From: Streptomyces deccanensis
GTDB taxonomy: Bacteria > Actinomycetota > Actinomycetes > Streptomycetales > Streptomycetaceae
Assembly: GCF_022385335.1 (NCBI RefSeq)
Contig: NZ_CP092431.1
Location: 8,308,001-8,372,000, forward strand
Direction of reading: 5' to 3'
Length of the DNA stretch: 64,000 bases
The notes beneath the pieces were generated by a model. The model was given only the letters and a program-made list of their open reading frames with translations. It did no database searches and was not told where the DNA came from. A program made the translations under genes and the position numbers. Positions 1-8,866 of this stretch are shown piece by piece (the stretch's first letter is position 1; each line of letters starts with the position of its first letter).

Positions 1-62
1 ACATACAGTTGGTCCGCCGACCGCGCCGTGCGGCCGGAGCCCTACCCGAAGGAGCCCCTGAA

Positions 63-1373
63 GTGCGTATAGGAAGACGTGCGGCGGGTGTCGCGCTGGT
101 CTTGGCGACCGCGTCATTAAATCTACTCGGTGCCCCCGGCACGGCAGCGGCACAGTCCCAGGGCGGCATCGTTTTGCCCGTGCGGTCGCACTGGCAGACC
201 CTCGCCGACAGCCGCCACGTATACGTCAGCGCGCCCGGCGACGACGCGGTGCTGGCCACCGACCACGACGGGCAGGTCGTGAAGAAGGTGGAGGGGCTCG
301 ACGGGGCGCGTGGCATGGCCGAGTCGGCCGACGGGTCCACCCTGTACGTGGCACTCCCGAACGCTGACGCGATCTCCGTCATCGACACCGCAACCTTGAC
401 GGAGAAGCGGCGCATCTCTACCGGGGCCGGCACCGAACCGGAGACGCTCGCCCTCGCTGGCGGCCGGCTGTTCTTCGGCTACCAGGCCACCGTCTTCGAC
501 GCCGGCATTGGGTCGGTCGCCATCGCCGAGGCGACCCCGACCGTCAGCCTGGACGACAACCCTGTCTGGTACGGAAAGCCGCGACTCGCCTCGTCGCCGG
601 GCGCGCCCGACCGCCTCGTCGCTGCTGAGAGCCAGGGCGCGCTGGGCATGCGCGTGTACGACGTGGGCTCCGGCACGCTCAAGGAGACCGCCTACAGCGA
701 CGCCGTCGCCGATGTCGAGGACGTCGCGGTGACGCCGGACGGCAGCAGTGTGATCACCGCGAACGGCTCCAATTACTACCACCAGCGGTGGCGCCTGTCG
801 GACCTGACGGAGGAGGCGCAGTACGACACCGGCCCCTACCCCAACTCCGTCGCCGTCGACTCCCACGGCACGGTTGCCGCGGGGATTGTGGCGGGAGGGG
901 AGTGGGACGTCTACCTCTACCGCCTGGGAGAGACCGCCGCGTACCGCACGGTCGCGTTGTCGCCGGGGTACGCGGATCTCCTCGACCGAGGCGTGGCCTG
1001 GGCGCCCGACGGCAACAGACTGTTCACCACCCGCTTCCCCTACTCGGGCGATGTCGTTCTCGACATCGTCACCGACGTCGCCAAGGCATCCAGCACGATC
1101 ACTGTGTCCGCCCCGCCGACGAATCCCGTTGGCACGCCGGTCACCGTGACGGGGAAATTGACCTCGCTGCTCCCCTTCCCTAAGCACAGAGCGGTCACGG
1201 TGACGCGCGACGGTGTGGAACTGCCGGACGTGAAGGTCCGACGGGACGGCACTTTCAGCTTCAGTGACCTCCCGCCCGACTGGAACACCTACCCCCACTA
1301 CACGGTCACCTACGCGGGCGACGCCCGGCATGTGCCCGGCACGGCGACCGCCATGGTCGAGTTCGTCGGCTGA
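63..1373 (+). CDS. Exported beta-propeller protein with C-terminal Ig-like domain
   Basis: The protein starts with a signal peptide: basic residues, a hydrophobic stretch, then an Ala-rich cleavage region ending near AAAQ. The body has YVTN-type propeller repeats (for example STLYVALPNADAISVIDTAT), and the last 90 residues look like a bacterial Ig-like domain (VTVTGKLTS, YTVTYAGD). I chose the GTG at 63 because GAAGGAG lies about 9 bases upstream; the frame opens at a TTG at position 9. It is probably a secreted or surface adhesion or binding protein; no catalytic motif is visible. Residue 19 is encoded by TTA (117-119), a codon that in Streptomyces needs the bldA tRNA, so expression may be tied to development. 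The exact role is unknown. Confidence 0.75.
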   Translation: MRIGRRAAGVALVLATASLNLLGAPGTAAAQSQGGIVLPVRSHWQTLADSRHVYVSAPGDDAVLATDHDGQVVKKVEGLDGARGMAESADGSTLYVALPNADAISVIDTATLTEKRRISTGAGTEPETLALAGGRLFFGYQATVFDAGIGSVAIAEATPTVSLDDNPVWYGKPRLASSPGAPDRLVAAESQGALGMRVYDVGSGTLKETAYSDAVADVEDVAVTPDGSSVITANGSNYYHQRWRLSDLTEEAQYDTGPYPNSVAVDSHGTVAAGIVAGGEWDVYLYRLGETAAYRTVALSPGYADLLDRGVAWAPDGNRLFTTRFPYSGDVVLDIVTDVAKASSTITVSAPPTNPVGTPVTVTGKLTSLLPFPKHRAVTVTRDGVELPDVKVRRDGTFSFSDLPPDWNTYPHYTVTYAGDARHVPGTATAMVEFVG

Positions 1374-1589
1374 CCAGGTCGGGCAGTTCGTCCGAGTCCG
1401 TCGCAACGGGTGGGGCCAGTGTCTCGGAGGACACTGGCCCCACCCCGCGCCGGCGTACCGGATGTATTGGCCCAACGGAACCGGATCCGCGCCCAAGGCC
1501 GGACTCTCCGCCAGCTAGGAACTCGGTATATCGGGATGAATGGATGAACGTCGACCGGGGCGCTGTGCGGGCGACGGAGATGTCGGCGC

Positions 1590-2327
1590 CTAGCTGGGCG
1601 AATCGCCAGTTGGGCGCCCACTCCAAGAGCCCTGGGGCAGCGCTGGGTTCGGAGTGATGAACACCGCGAGGCAGCGGAACTCGCTATTCGGGCCATCCAG
1701 TTGGGTGTATGGACGCCAGGTGAGCATGTAGGCGCCCCGCAGCACTCGGGTGTTGTCCGGGAAGGAACCGCCGGCCCACAGCAAGGTGCCGCTCAGTTCC
1801 CGGCCGTGGTGGATCCGGAACTCCTCGTCCCTGGTGGGCATCCTGCGTTGCCTGGGGCGCCACAGGGCGGTCTCGTTTGTGATGAGTAGGGCCAGCCCGT
1901 TCTGGTCCTCGCGGTCGCAGAAGCGTTCCAGCCTTCCTACGTCCCGCAGGAAGTCCCTACGCGCGACGTCCGGCGCGTTGTGTCCGCGCAAGGCGTACTC
2001 CTCGGGAGGCACCCCGGCGGTACCCGACCACTGCCGGGTCACGTACTTGAATTCGATTGCCGTACGGCCCGCAGGCCCCAGGCACAGTAGGTCCAGGTAC
2101 TCCGAGGCGTCGCTCCCGCGCACCGGGACCTCGAGACGGCACCTGACCTCCGGCGCGACCTCGCCCACGGCGAGGGCGAAACTGTGCTGGAGATCGGCCT
2201 CGGAGTGGAACACCGGCCGCCGTGCGCGCAGACACTCCAGGACTTCGTCCAACGCAGCGCCACCCGCGATCATCTCCAGGGTGGCGGGCAGGGGCGGGGG
2301 CGGGGGTAGTGGTATCGGCGTGGCCAC
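1590..2327 (-). CDS. Uncharacterised protein with a PD-(D/E)XK nuclease-like core
   Basis: I do not recognise a named family. The N-terminal part is proline-rich. The middle has the spacing of a restriction-endonuclease-like fold: a helix with Glu (HSEADLQHSFA), a strand with Asp (EYLDLLCL), then the E-x-K strand (TAIEFKYVT). The C-terminal third is rich in Arg and Trp and has no known motif. The frame stays open to 2438, but the extra residues look non-coding; the GTG at 2327 is the start nearest the conserved part, and no clear ribosome site helps. No partner gene lies beside it. It may be a DNA-processing enzyme or a stand-alone defence or repair protein; the nuclease assignment rests on motif reading only. 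Confidence 0.5.
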   Translation of the reverse strand: MATPIPLPPPPPLPATLEMIAGGAALDEVLECLRARRPVFHSEADLQHSFALAVGEVAPEVRCRLEVPVRGSDASEYLDLLCLGPAGRTAIEFKYVTRQWSGTAGVPPEEYALRGHNAPDVARRDFLRDVGRLERFCDREDQNGLALLITNETALWRPRQRRMPTRDEEFRIHHGRELSGTLLWAGGSFPDNTRVLRGAYMLTWRPYTQLDGPNSEFRCLAVFITPNPALPQGSWSGRPTGDSPS

Positions 2328-2499
2328 ACGCCATTGAAGACTGTGCAGCCTGCCCTTGTCAGCTGAGAGCCCATCACCGTCGACAGAACGTCGGCCACAT
2401 CCCTGGAGGCCGAGGCGTTCACAATCCGCCGAACGCATCTTCGCAGGGGGTCGATGGGTGAGGATGCCGTGGGATGGCAGCGATCTCCCAAAACTGGTT

Positions 2500-2800
2500 G
2501 GTCGGCGGAGCCGGGTTGGCTGCCCGGGTAGGGTTCCAGCGGTTCGAGTCCGGCCGCGTGCATGGTTTCTCCGGCCTTGGGCGCGTTCGTGGCGGCGCGT
2601 TTCGCCTGGGTCGCCTTCGCTCGGCGGATTCGACAGCGCGGGCCCGCGTTACGGACGGCGTTGAGCGTCGAAAAGCCCCGCGTGCCCGCAGGTCATGCAG
2701 CGTGAGGGGCACGTCGCGTTGGTGCGGCGGGGATACGGCACGAGTGGCTCGAATCCGCAGGCCCGCATCTCGGCCGCTGCGGCCTCCGCGTTGATGACGA
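2500..2800 (-). pseudogene. Remnant of a tandem treble-clef zinc protein
   Basis: Two degenerate copies of one module are visible on the minus strand in different frames. The upstream copy reads MRACGFEPLVPYP followed by CPSRCMTCGH. The downstream copy reads MHAAGLEPLEPYPGS after a Lys/Ala-rich helix, and its cysteine part is lost. Streptomyces proteins with repeated (M)RAAGxEPLxPYPG...CxCxxCG modules are familiar to me as zinc-binding proteins of unknown role. Here frameshifts and stops break the frame, so I call it a decayed gene. The boundaries are approximate. Confidence 0.4.
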
Positions 2801-2871
2801 CCGCGGCTCGGGGGCGGGCCGCCGACTCGGGGCGCACAGGGTTCCTCCGCGCTCCGCATTACTCATCGAAC

Positions 2872-3278
2872 ATGGCCCAGACCTTGGCCGCCGTGACGCG
2901 GGCTGCGGAGCAGGTCTCTGTCCAGCCGCTCGGCATGACGTCGCTCGTCGTCCGGCCCGGCCAGGAACAAGCAGCGGCCGGCTTCGCCGACATGTGGACC
3001 GCGATCCAGCACGAGGTCTTCGAGGTGCGCAAGATCCGAGTGACGGTGGACGCGAGCTGCCTGATCAAAGGCAACGGCAGCGGATTCCGAACCGGCCCCA
3101 CGCCGGTGACCAAGCCGCTCTTCGTCAGGGGCGGGGGCGTCTTCATCCTGCGGGGCACCTTCCTCCCGCCATCCGCACGTGCCACGAGATCTGCATCCAG
3201 GACCTCAAGGCCCGCATGGAGTGGACGGAAACCAACGACACCCCCCTGATCAAGGCCGGTACGCTGGGGTGGCCCTGA
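2872..3278 (+). pseudogene. Unrecognised small gene, apparently frameshifted
   Basis: An ATG at 2872 opens a plausible protein (MAQTLAAVTRAAEQV) that runs to about 3160 and then degenerates. From about 3165 the neighbouring frame continues with protein-like sequence (CHEICIQDLKARMEW) to a stop at 3278. One indel near 3160-3175 would join them into about 135 residues. I recognise no family and see no clear ribosome site. Coding potential is modest, so this could also be a chance open frame. Confidence 0.3.
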
Positions 3279-3337
3279 CCCCGAGGAGCGTGCTGCCGGA
3301 GGAGGCGAGTGCCGCAGCCACCCGTGGAAGGGTGTTG

Positions 3338-4072
3338 CTACCACACGTCGAGGGCAGTGCCTGTCTCCTCGGCCAGCGCCTGCAGAAGCCGGTCCTGGAA
3401 CGCCTCATCGTGTACGGCGGGGTGAGGCTGCTGCCGCTCGCGGTGGTACCAGTAGCCCCCGGTCGTGAGCGCCTGGAGATCTTCGCTGGAGGCCAGCCAC
3501 TGCTGTGTCTGGTGACCGAGCTGAAGATCGTCGGGTGCGCCGGGTCCCCCCATCTTCGTGGGCACCCAGCCCGGGTCCACGGCGTTGCTCAGCACGTCGG
3601 GGTACAGGCGGGCCACTGCGGCTGTGAGCGTGGTGACGAACAGCTTGCTGTCCGCGTATGACCCGGGCTTCGTGCCGCGCCAGTCCACGCCGTCCGCTGA
3701 GGGGCGGCCGTCGAAGTGCGAGCCGCTGCTCAGGTACACCAGGCGGCGCGGCCCGCGCACGAGCGCGGTGAGCAGGTACGGGGCGACGATGTTGACCGGC
3801 ATGACCGCAGGCCCGCTCCAGACACCGGCGTTGTGAACGACCGCGTCGAGCGGCGGGGTGTCGTTCAGTTCGGCGGCAATGTGCCGTACGGCGTCACGGT
3901 CGGTGAAGTCGGCTACGACGAGACCCGCTCCGCGGCCGACGAGCAGGTGGAGGGCTCTGGCCCGCTCAGGGGTGCGGGCGTGGACCACGACGTCGTGCCC
4001 GGCGGACTGCAGCGCCTCGGCGGTGGCGTATCCGAGGCCGTCCGTGGAACCGGTGATGAGGATCCGGCTCAT
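3338..4072 (-). CDS. Short-chain dehydrogenase/reductase (SDR family)
   Basis: This is an NAD(P)-dependent oxidoreductase of the classical SDR fold, 244 residues, the usual family length. The nucleotide-binding motif GSTDGLG sits at residues 8-14, the NAG motif at 81-83, a serine in LSSGSH near 115, and the catalytic YADSK (Tyr139, Lys143) follows. The C-terminal part has the family's DPGWVPTKMGG loop. An AGGA-type ribosome site precedes the ATG. The substrate cannot be read from sequence. The broken regulator upstream (4169-4655) is of the MmyB type that often sits beside SDR genes, so the pair may once have formed a regulator and enzyme unit. Confidence 0.88.
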   Translation of the reverse strand: MSRILITGSTDGLGYATAEALQSAGHDVVVHARTPERARALHLLVGRGAGLVVADFTDRDAVRHIAAELNDTPPLDAVVHNAGVWSGPAVMPVNIVAPYLLTALVRGPRRLVYLSSGSHFDGRPSADGVDWRGTKPGSYADSKLFVTTLTAAVARLYPDVLSNAVDPGWVPTKMGGPGAPDDLQLGHQTQQWLASSEDLQALTTGGYWYHRERQQPHPAVHDEAFQDRLLQALAEETGTALDVW

Positions 4073-4168
4073 GCTCGTCCTGTGTGCTTCACGGAGGGGC
4101 TCCCTTGCTACCTGGAGTGGCTGTGCTGAACGGCTTTCAGCGTGCCGGGGACTGCCGGGTGGGTGAGG

Positions 4169-4655
4169 CTAGTGGGTGGCTGCCCAGGATGCGAGCAGGC
4201 GCAGGCTGTCTTCGGAAGCGGAGCCGGGTTCGGCGGTGTAGATGGTGAGGGAGTGCGCCGCGGGCAGGGGGCGGACATGGGCAGATCAGGGGCTGGAAGG
4301 TGACCTCCAGGTCTCCGGCCTCGGGGTGGCGGAAGCGTTTGACGCCGCCGTGAGGGATACGCACGTTGTGAGCCGCCCACCGGGTGCGGAACTCGGGGCT
4401 GAGGGTGGAGAGTGCACCGATGAGCTCGCGCAGGGCCTTGTCGTTGGGGTAACGGCCGGCAGGCGCCGCGCCGCTCTCTCTGCCGCCACCGAGCGCCGAA
4501 CCGCTCTCCCAGATGCGCTGCAGCGCGCACCAGCGGCAGCGGAGCCTCCGCATCCCAGCCGAGAAGTGCCGGGACATCGGCGCCGCGCCGCGCGGGGACC
4601 AGCACGAGGCCGTATCCGGCCAACGCCCGGCCAACGCGTCCTGGTTGGTGGCCAT
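4169..4655 (-). pseudogene. Broken MmyB-like (XRE family) transcriptional regulator, C-terminal half
   Basis: The minus strand encodes the hallmark C-terminal block of MmyB-type regulators: ALSTLSPEFRTRWAAHNVRI, then VKRFRHPEAGDLEVTFQPL. The expected ending (SLTIYTAEPGSASEDSLRLL, stop at 4169-4171) is in a different frame, so there is a frameshift near 4265. Upstream of residue NDKALREL the sequence loses family similarity, and no helix-turn-helix N-terminus is visible between 4655 and 4970. The gene is therefore truncated and frameshifted. Intact relatives bind DNA and are thought to sense a small ligand through this C-terminal domain. Confidence 0.6.
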
Positions 4656-4788
4656 GAGGTGGCAGATCGTGCGCGCTGCTGCGTCCGCCGGGCAGGGCGC
4701 GGCGTCCGTGACCGGCGTCGCCGATGCCGGACCCGGCCATGTCTCGAATGGCGGGCCGGATCATGCGGCCACGGCGCGACGCCCTCGG

Positions 4789-4822
4789 GCACCGGCACCG
4801 GCACCGGCACCGGCGTCGGCGT
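4789..4822. repeat. GGCACC hexamer microsatellite
   Basis: About five units of GGCACC run into GGCGTC units. On the minus strand a short frame starting near 4892 (MTLQPIRSAQRHCPGEPVA) reads through it as an Ala-Gly tail. That frame might be a stub of an oxidoreductase, but I cannot support a gene. Confidence 0.45.
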
Positions 4823-5024
4823 CGGGTTCGTCCACCAGGGCCACCGGCTCTCCGGGGCAGTGCCGCTGCGCCGACCTGATCGGCTGCAGCGTCATGGGTC
4901 TTTCTCGTTGCTCCGCGGCGCGGCCGATGAGTTTGTGGCTCCCGGTCGGTCCAAGCTCGTGACACCCCACGAAAGGATTCCCAATGGAGTTGTCAACCCG
5001 CGTTGGTGACTCGCTGTGAGCGTG

Positions 5025-6236
5025 TCAGCCCAGCATGACGGGGGTCTGCGGTGCCGTGAGTTCGAAGGCGCGGCCGTCGCGTATGAGTGCCCACAGGACG
5101 TTCAGGCGGCGTCGTGCGAGGGCGATGATTGCCTGCTTGTGGCCCTTGCCCTCGGCTCGTTTGCGCTCGTAGAAGGCTTTGGAGACGGGGCAGGAGCGGG
5201 CGGCGACCATGGCGGACATGTAGAAGACCCGCAGCAGGCGTCGGCAGTAGCGGCGTGGGCGGCGCATGTTGCCGCTGATGCGTCCGGAGTCCTTGGGGAC
5301 CGGGGCCAGGCTAGGCGACGCCGGCGAGGCGGTCAGCGCTGGCGAAGACGCTCAGGTCTCCGCCGGTGTGAGCGATGAACTCGGCGCCCAGGACGGGGCC
5401 GAGGCCGGGCATGCTCAGGATGACCTCGGCGTGCGGGTGGTCGCGAAACCGGCCCTCGATCAGGGCGTCGGTCTCGGCGATCTCCTCGTCGAGGGCCATC
5501 ACCTCCTCGCGAGCCTGGCCACCATGGCGGCGGCCAGCTTCTCCCCGGCGACGGCGGTGTGCTGGGCCTCGGCGGCCTCCACCGCGGTGGCCGCAACGAG
5601 CTGATAGTTGCGGACCTTGCGGTTCTTCAGCCAGGTCGCGAGCCGGGTCCTGCCGACGCGCCGGAGGGCGGCCGGGGTCTGGTACTGCGTCAGCAGCACC
5701 AGGGCCGCCTTGGACGTCTTGTAGTCGAAGGCGCGTTCCAGGGCGGGGAAGTACTCCAGCATCTGGGCTCGCAGCCGGTTGATGGTCCTGGTGCGGTCGG
5801 CGGCCAGGTCCAGGCGGCGCGAGGTGAGGATGCGCAGGTCCACGGCGATGTCGTCGCCTCGGTGCACAGGTTCCAGGTCGCGGCGCATGCGGGCCTGGTC
5901 GGCGATGACGAAGGCGTCCTTGGCGTCGCTCTTGCCGTCGCCCCGGTAGGAGCCGGAGGCGTGATGGACGGTGCGGCCGGGGATGTAGAGGACCTGCTGG
6001 CCGTTGTCGGTCAGCAGCGCGATCATCAGCGCGGCCCCGCCGGCGTTGAGGTCGATCGCCCAGGTCACCGGGGCGCCGTCGCTCAGCTCCAGCACATCGG
6101 CGATCAGCTTCAGCAGCGCGGTCTCGTCGTTGTCCACCCGCCGCGACAGCCGGCGCTTGCCGTCCGCGTCGAGCACCACGCAGTGATGCGCGGCCTTGCC
6201 CGCATCCGTACCGGCCCACAGCTCGGGCACGGCCAC
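5025..6236 (-). pseudogene. IS110-family transposase, two frameshifts
   Basis: The N-terminal part (6236 to about 5500) has the DEDD-type domain start (ELWAGTDAGKAAHHCVVLDA) and a conserved GDGKSDAKDAFVIADQAR. The frame then shifts near 5505 to continue EVMALDEEIAETDALIEGRF and the helix-hairpin SMPGLGPVLGAEF. A second indel near 5311 puts a TAG after DRLAGVA, and the end (RRLLRVFYMSAMVAARSCP, KRAEGKGHKQAIIALARRR) is read in a third frame to the stop at 5025. Joined, the three parts give a normal IS110 transposase of about 400 residues. The family has no terminal inverted repeats, so the element ends cannot be fixed. The element is probably inactive unless the indels are sequencing errors. 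Confidence 0.85.
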
Positions 6237-6467
6237 CTCCGAAGTCGTATCCGTTCACAGCCCAGCAGACGACCTCGCCAGCGTGTCCTTACCAAGCGAT
6301 CTTGTGCCGCGCATCCCAATGAGTGGTCGAGTCGTCGCGGGATGCCGAGCGGCCAATCCTTTCAAGCCACCAGTGGGCGGAAACCCATGAGCCACACCCA
6401 GCATCCCCGGGTCTTTCGATCCTACGAGTGACCGAAACCAACCCACCTACAACGTAAGGACACCGCC

Positions 6468-7073
6468 ATGTCGGAGCTTCTCGTCGACTTCATCACCTCC
6501 CTCGACGGCTGCGCATCGGGCGAGGGATGGCCCGGTTTCTGGGGCCTCGAGGGCCCGGAGTACCTCGCGTGGCTCGGCGAGCAGCCCGAGGTCACCTATC
6601 TGATGGGAGCGAACACCTACCGCCTGATGTCGGGTTTCGCCGCGGGCGAGGTCCCGAAGGGCCAGGACGAGTTCCGGCCCGAGGAAGAGGCGTCCGTCGA
6701 CGAGCTCACGCAAGCGTCCAAGGTGGTGTTCTCCTCTTCACTCGAGGAGCCACTGACGTGGGCAAACTCCACGCTCGTCCGCGACGACGCCGTCGAGGCG
6801 GTCCGCGCCATGAAGTCGAGTGGCTCGGGGCTCCTCAGCACGATCGGCAGCCTCAGCCTGAGCCGGTCCCTGCTACGAGCCGGACTCGTCGACCGGTTCC
6901 GGGTCGTGATGTTCCCGGTGATCACGGGGGCCACGGGCGAGGAACGCATCTACGACGGCTATCCGGACGTTGCCCTCGAGATGATCGAGCACCGCACCTT
7001 TGACGGCCGCATCCAGTTGGTCGAGTACAAGCCCCGCGTGCTCGAGCACCCGCTGCTCGCCGTCCCTGCGTGA
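6468..7073 (+). CDS. Dihydrofolate reductase-like (RibD C-terminal domain) protein
   Basis: The 201-residue protein has the features of the stand-alone RibD_C/DHFR-like family: MSELLVDFITSLDG at the start, TYLMGANTYRLM for the pyrimidine and cofactor region, STIGSLSLSRSLL for the nucleotide-binding loop and VDRFRVVMFPVITG near the end. It is probably an NADPH-dependent reductase of unknown substrate. The ATG follows an AAGGACACCGCC leader. It stands alone; the next gene starts about 90 bases later in the same direction. Confidence 0.85.
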   Translation: MSELLVDFITSLDGCASGEGWPGFWGLEGPEYLAWLGEQPEVTYLMGANTYRLMSGFAAGEVPKGQDEFRPEEEASVDELTQASKVVFSSSLEEPLTWANSTLVRDDAVEAVRAMKSSGSGLLSTIGSLSLSRSLLRAGLVDRFRVVMFPVITGATGEERIYDGYPDVALEMIEHRTFDGRIQLVEYKPRVLEHPLLAVPA

Positions 7074-7161
7074 CGTCCCCCCCCCCCGTCCGCCCGTCCG
7101 CCCGTCCGCCAGGCCGGCGCCGGCGGGCGCGGTGCAAGACCGCGTGAGCTATCCTCCGCGC

Positions 7162-7794
7162 ATGCGCGGACAGTTCACCGGCTGGCCGGAGCAGGCCATG
7201 GACGTCTTGTGGCAGCTCCAGGGCGAACCGACCCACGCGACCCGCGAGCGCTACCGCGTGGACCGCGAACGCCTGGTCCGGCAGCCGATGATCGCCCTGC
7301 TCAACGAGGTCGCGGACACCGACCCCCGGTACGAGGACTTCTCCGTCTGGCACTACCGCACCGACTCCTGGTGGTGGCAGCACCAGGGAGCGGTGATCCG
7401 GCTCGGCCGCAAGATCGAGATCGGTCTCCGGTTCGATCTGGACGGCCTGCGGATCCAGGGCGCCTGGTGGTATCCCGATCCCGGCCAGGTGGAGATGTTC
7501 CGCATGGCCGTGGCCTCCGAGGGGAGCGGCCGCGAACTGTCCGCCATCGTCGAGGACGTGCGGAAGAAGGGCTACGACATCTCCGGGGACGTGATGAAAC
7601 GCCCCCCGCGCGGCTATCCGGGGGACCACTCCCGTGCAAACCTGCTGCGCCACCGTTCGCTGATCGCCGCCCGTTCCCTCGGCTGCGAGGAGTGGCTGCA
7701 CACCCCCGAAGTGGTCGACCGGGTCCTCTCGGCCGCCGCCGACCTGGACGCCCTGCTGATGTGGCTGGTCCGCCACGTGAAGCGCGCCACCTGA
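7162..7794 (+). CDS. DUF2461-type uncharacterised protein
   Basis: The frame opens at 7000, but the ATG at 7162 is the natural start ([17 protein letters not shown]). It gives 210 residues, close to the usual DUF2461 length. Family-like features are the N-terminal FTGWPEQA, the aromatic stretch [21 protein letters not shown], and the [15 protein letters not shown] segment ([20 protein letters not shown]) near residue 155. No catalytic function is established for the family, and no neighbour suggests one. A C-tract followed by CGTCCGCC repeats separates it from the reductase upstream. Confidence 0.75.
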   Translation: MRGQFTGWPEQAMDVLWQLQGEPTHATRERYRVDRERLVRQPMIALLNEVADTDPRYEDFSVWHYRTDSWWWQHQGAVIRLGRKIEIGLRFDLDGLRIQGAWWYPDPGQVEMFRMAVASEGSGRELSAIVEDVRKKGYDISGDVMKRPPRGYPGDHSRANLLRHRSLIAARSLGCEEWLHTPEVVDRVLSAAADLDALLMWLVRHVKRAT

Positions 7795-7924
7795 TATCAC
7801 GACGGCGCTCGCGGCAGAGGAGGAACCGCACCTGGAGGCCTGGGCGTGCAGGGCCTCGTCCGCAGGGAGTCAGCGTTCCGGGTGCCCGAACCACCGGTGC
7901 AGGGAGTCGGCAGTCCGTCCTGGG

Positions 7925-8005
7925 CCGGTAAGAATTCTGTGGGTGCGGCGTCGTTCCGGGCCGCTCGGGCCCAGCAGATGTAGCCGTCGGGGCGTACCAG
8001 GGCGC
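7925..8005 (-). pseudogene. C-terminal stub of an FAD-dependent aromatic monooxygenase
   Basis: Read on the minus strand, 8003-7930 gives [19 protein letters not shown]. This matches the end of PgaE/MhpA-type flavin hydroxylases, where LVRPDGY(V/I)xW precedes the C-terminus. Nothing of the FAD domain remains upstream, because the sequence changes directly to a transaldolase fragment at about 8050. The frame stays open to a stop at 7797. Confidence 0.45.
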
Positions 8006-8059
8006 GTCGACGACGGCTCCGGACACCGTCGGCAGCTCGGACGTCCGGACCGCATTGTC

Positions 8060-8520
8060 ATGGACGCCTACCTCACCGGCCTGGGGAAAGCCCGGGAGCG
8101 AGGACTGGACGTCTCCGCGATCCACTCCGTCGCCTCGTTCTTCGTGTCCCGCGTCGACACCGAGACAGGCCGGCGCCTCGACGCGATCGGCACCCCCGAG
8201 GCACTGCGGGCCCGCGGCAAGGCCGCCCTGGCCAATGCCCGTCTCGGCTACCAGGCATATGAGGAGGTGTTCGGCTCTGCCGACGGATGGAGACAGCCCT
8301 CCGGGCGCTGGGCCGCACTCCACCAGGCCGGGGCAAACACCCAGCGTCCCCTCTGGGCCTCGACGGGCGTCAAGGACCCCTCCCGCCCCGACACGCTGTA
8401 CGTCACCGGGCTGGTGGCACCGGGTACCGTCAACACCATGCCGGAGGCCACCCTCGACGCTGTCGCCGACCACGGCGAGATCACCGGCGACACCGTCTCC
8501 GGCACCTACGAGCTGTCTGG
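8060..8520 (+). pseudogene. tal: Internal fragment of transaldolase
   Basis: The segment [20 protein letters not shown], followed by [20 protein letters not shown] and later [19 protein letters not shown] and [18 protein letters not shown], is unmistakable actinobacterial transaldolase. The active-site lysine region upstream and the C-terminal helices are both missing: similarity stops at GTYELSG near 8520. Both ends are replaced by unrelated sequence, so this is an insertion/deletion relic. Intact transaldolase works in the pentose phosphate pathway; this copy cannot. Confidence 0.8.
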
Positions 8521-8708
8521 GTTTCACGCGGCGGTCCATTGGGACAACGTTTGTTCTGTCCCATCGGGATGGTTGACCGCAGGGGTGTCGACGCCGTCGT
8601 CGGTTTTGGCGTACCTGAAGGGCGTTCCCCCGGAGATGGCCCGTTTGCCGCGTTGCAGGCCGTCGAACTGCAAGCACCGGACATCGTGGGCGCCGGGCGT
8701 CGTGTGCG

Positions 8709-8780
8709 TCAGTAGCCACGGGCCATGGGGATCGGTTCGGCGCCGTGAGGTACGACAAATGCCTGCCCGGTGATCACGGA
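8709..8780 (-). pseudogene. C-terminal stub of a short-chain dehydrogenase
   Basis: The minus strand encodes [19 protein letters not shown] and ends MARGY-stop at 8709. The ITGQ motif followed by a short glycine-containing tail is the normal end of SDR enzymes. No further SDR sequence lies upstream, so it is a relic. Confidence 0.35.
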
Positions 8781-8866
8781 GGTTCGAGTCGGCAGTGTGC
8801 GTGGGATGGGTTCGTGACCGCTGCGAGAGTAAAGGCCGCACAAGATCTGAGCTCGGCAAGAGGGAC

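Noticed and set aside
2859..3344. 161-codon minus-strand frame
   Set aside because: Less protein-like than the opposite-strand frames at 2872-3278 and without a ribosome site or motif.
7074..7120. C-run followed by CGTCCGCC repeats as a regulatory array
   Set aside because: Looks like simple slippage sequence between two genes; no palindrome or promoter elements.
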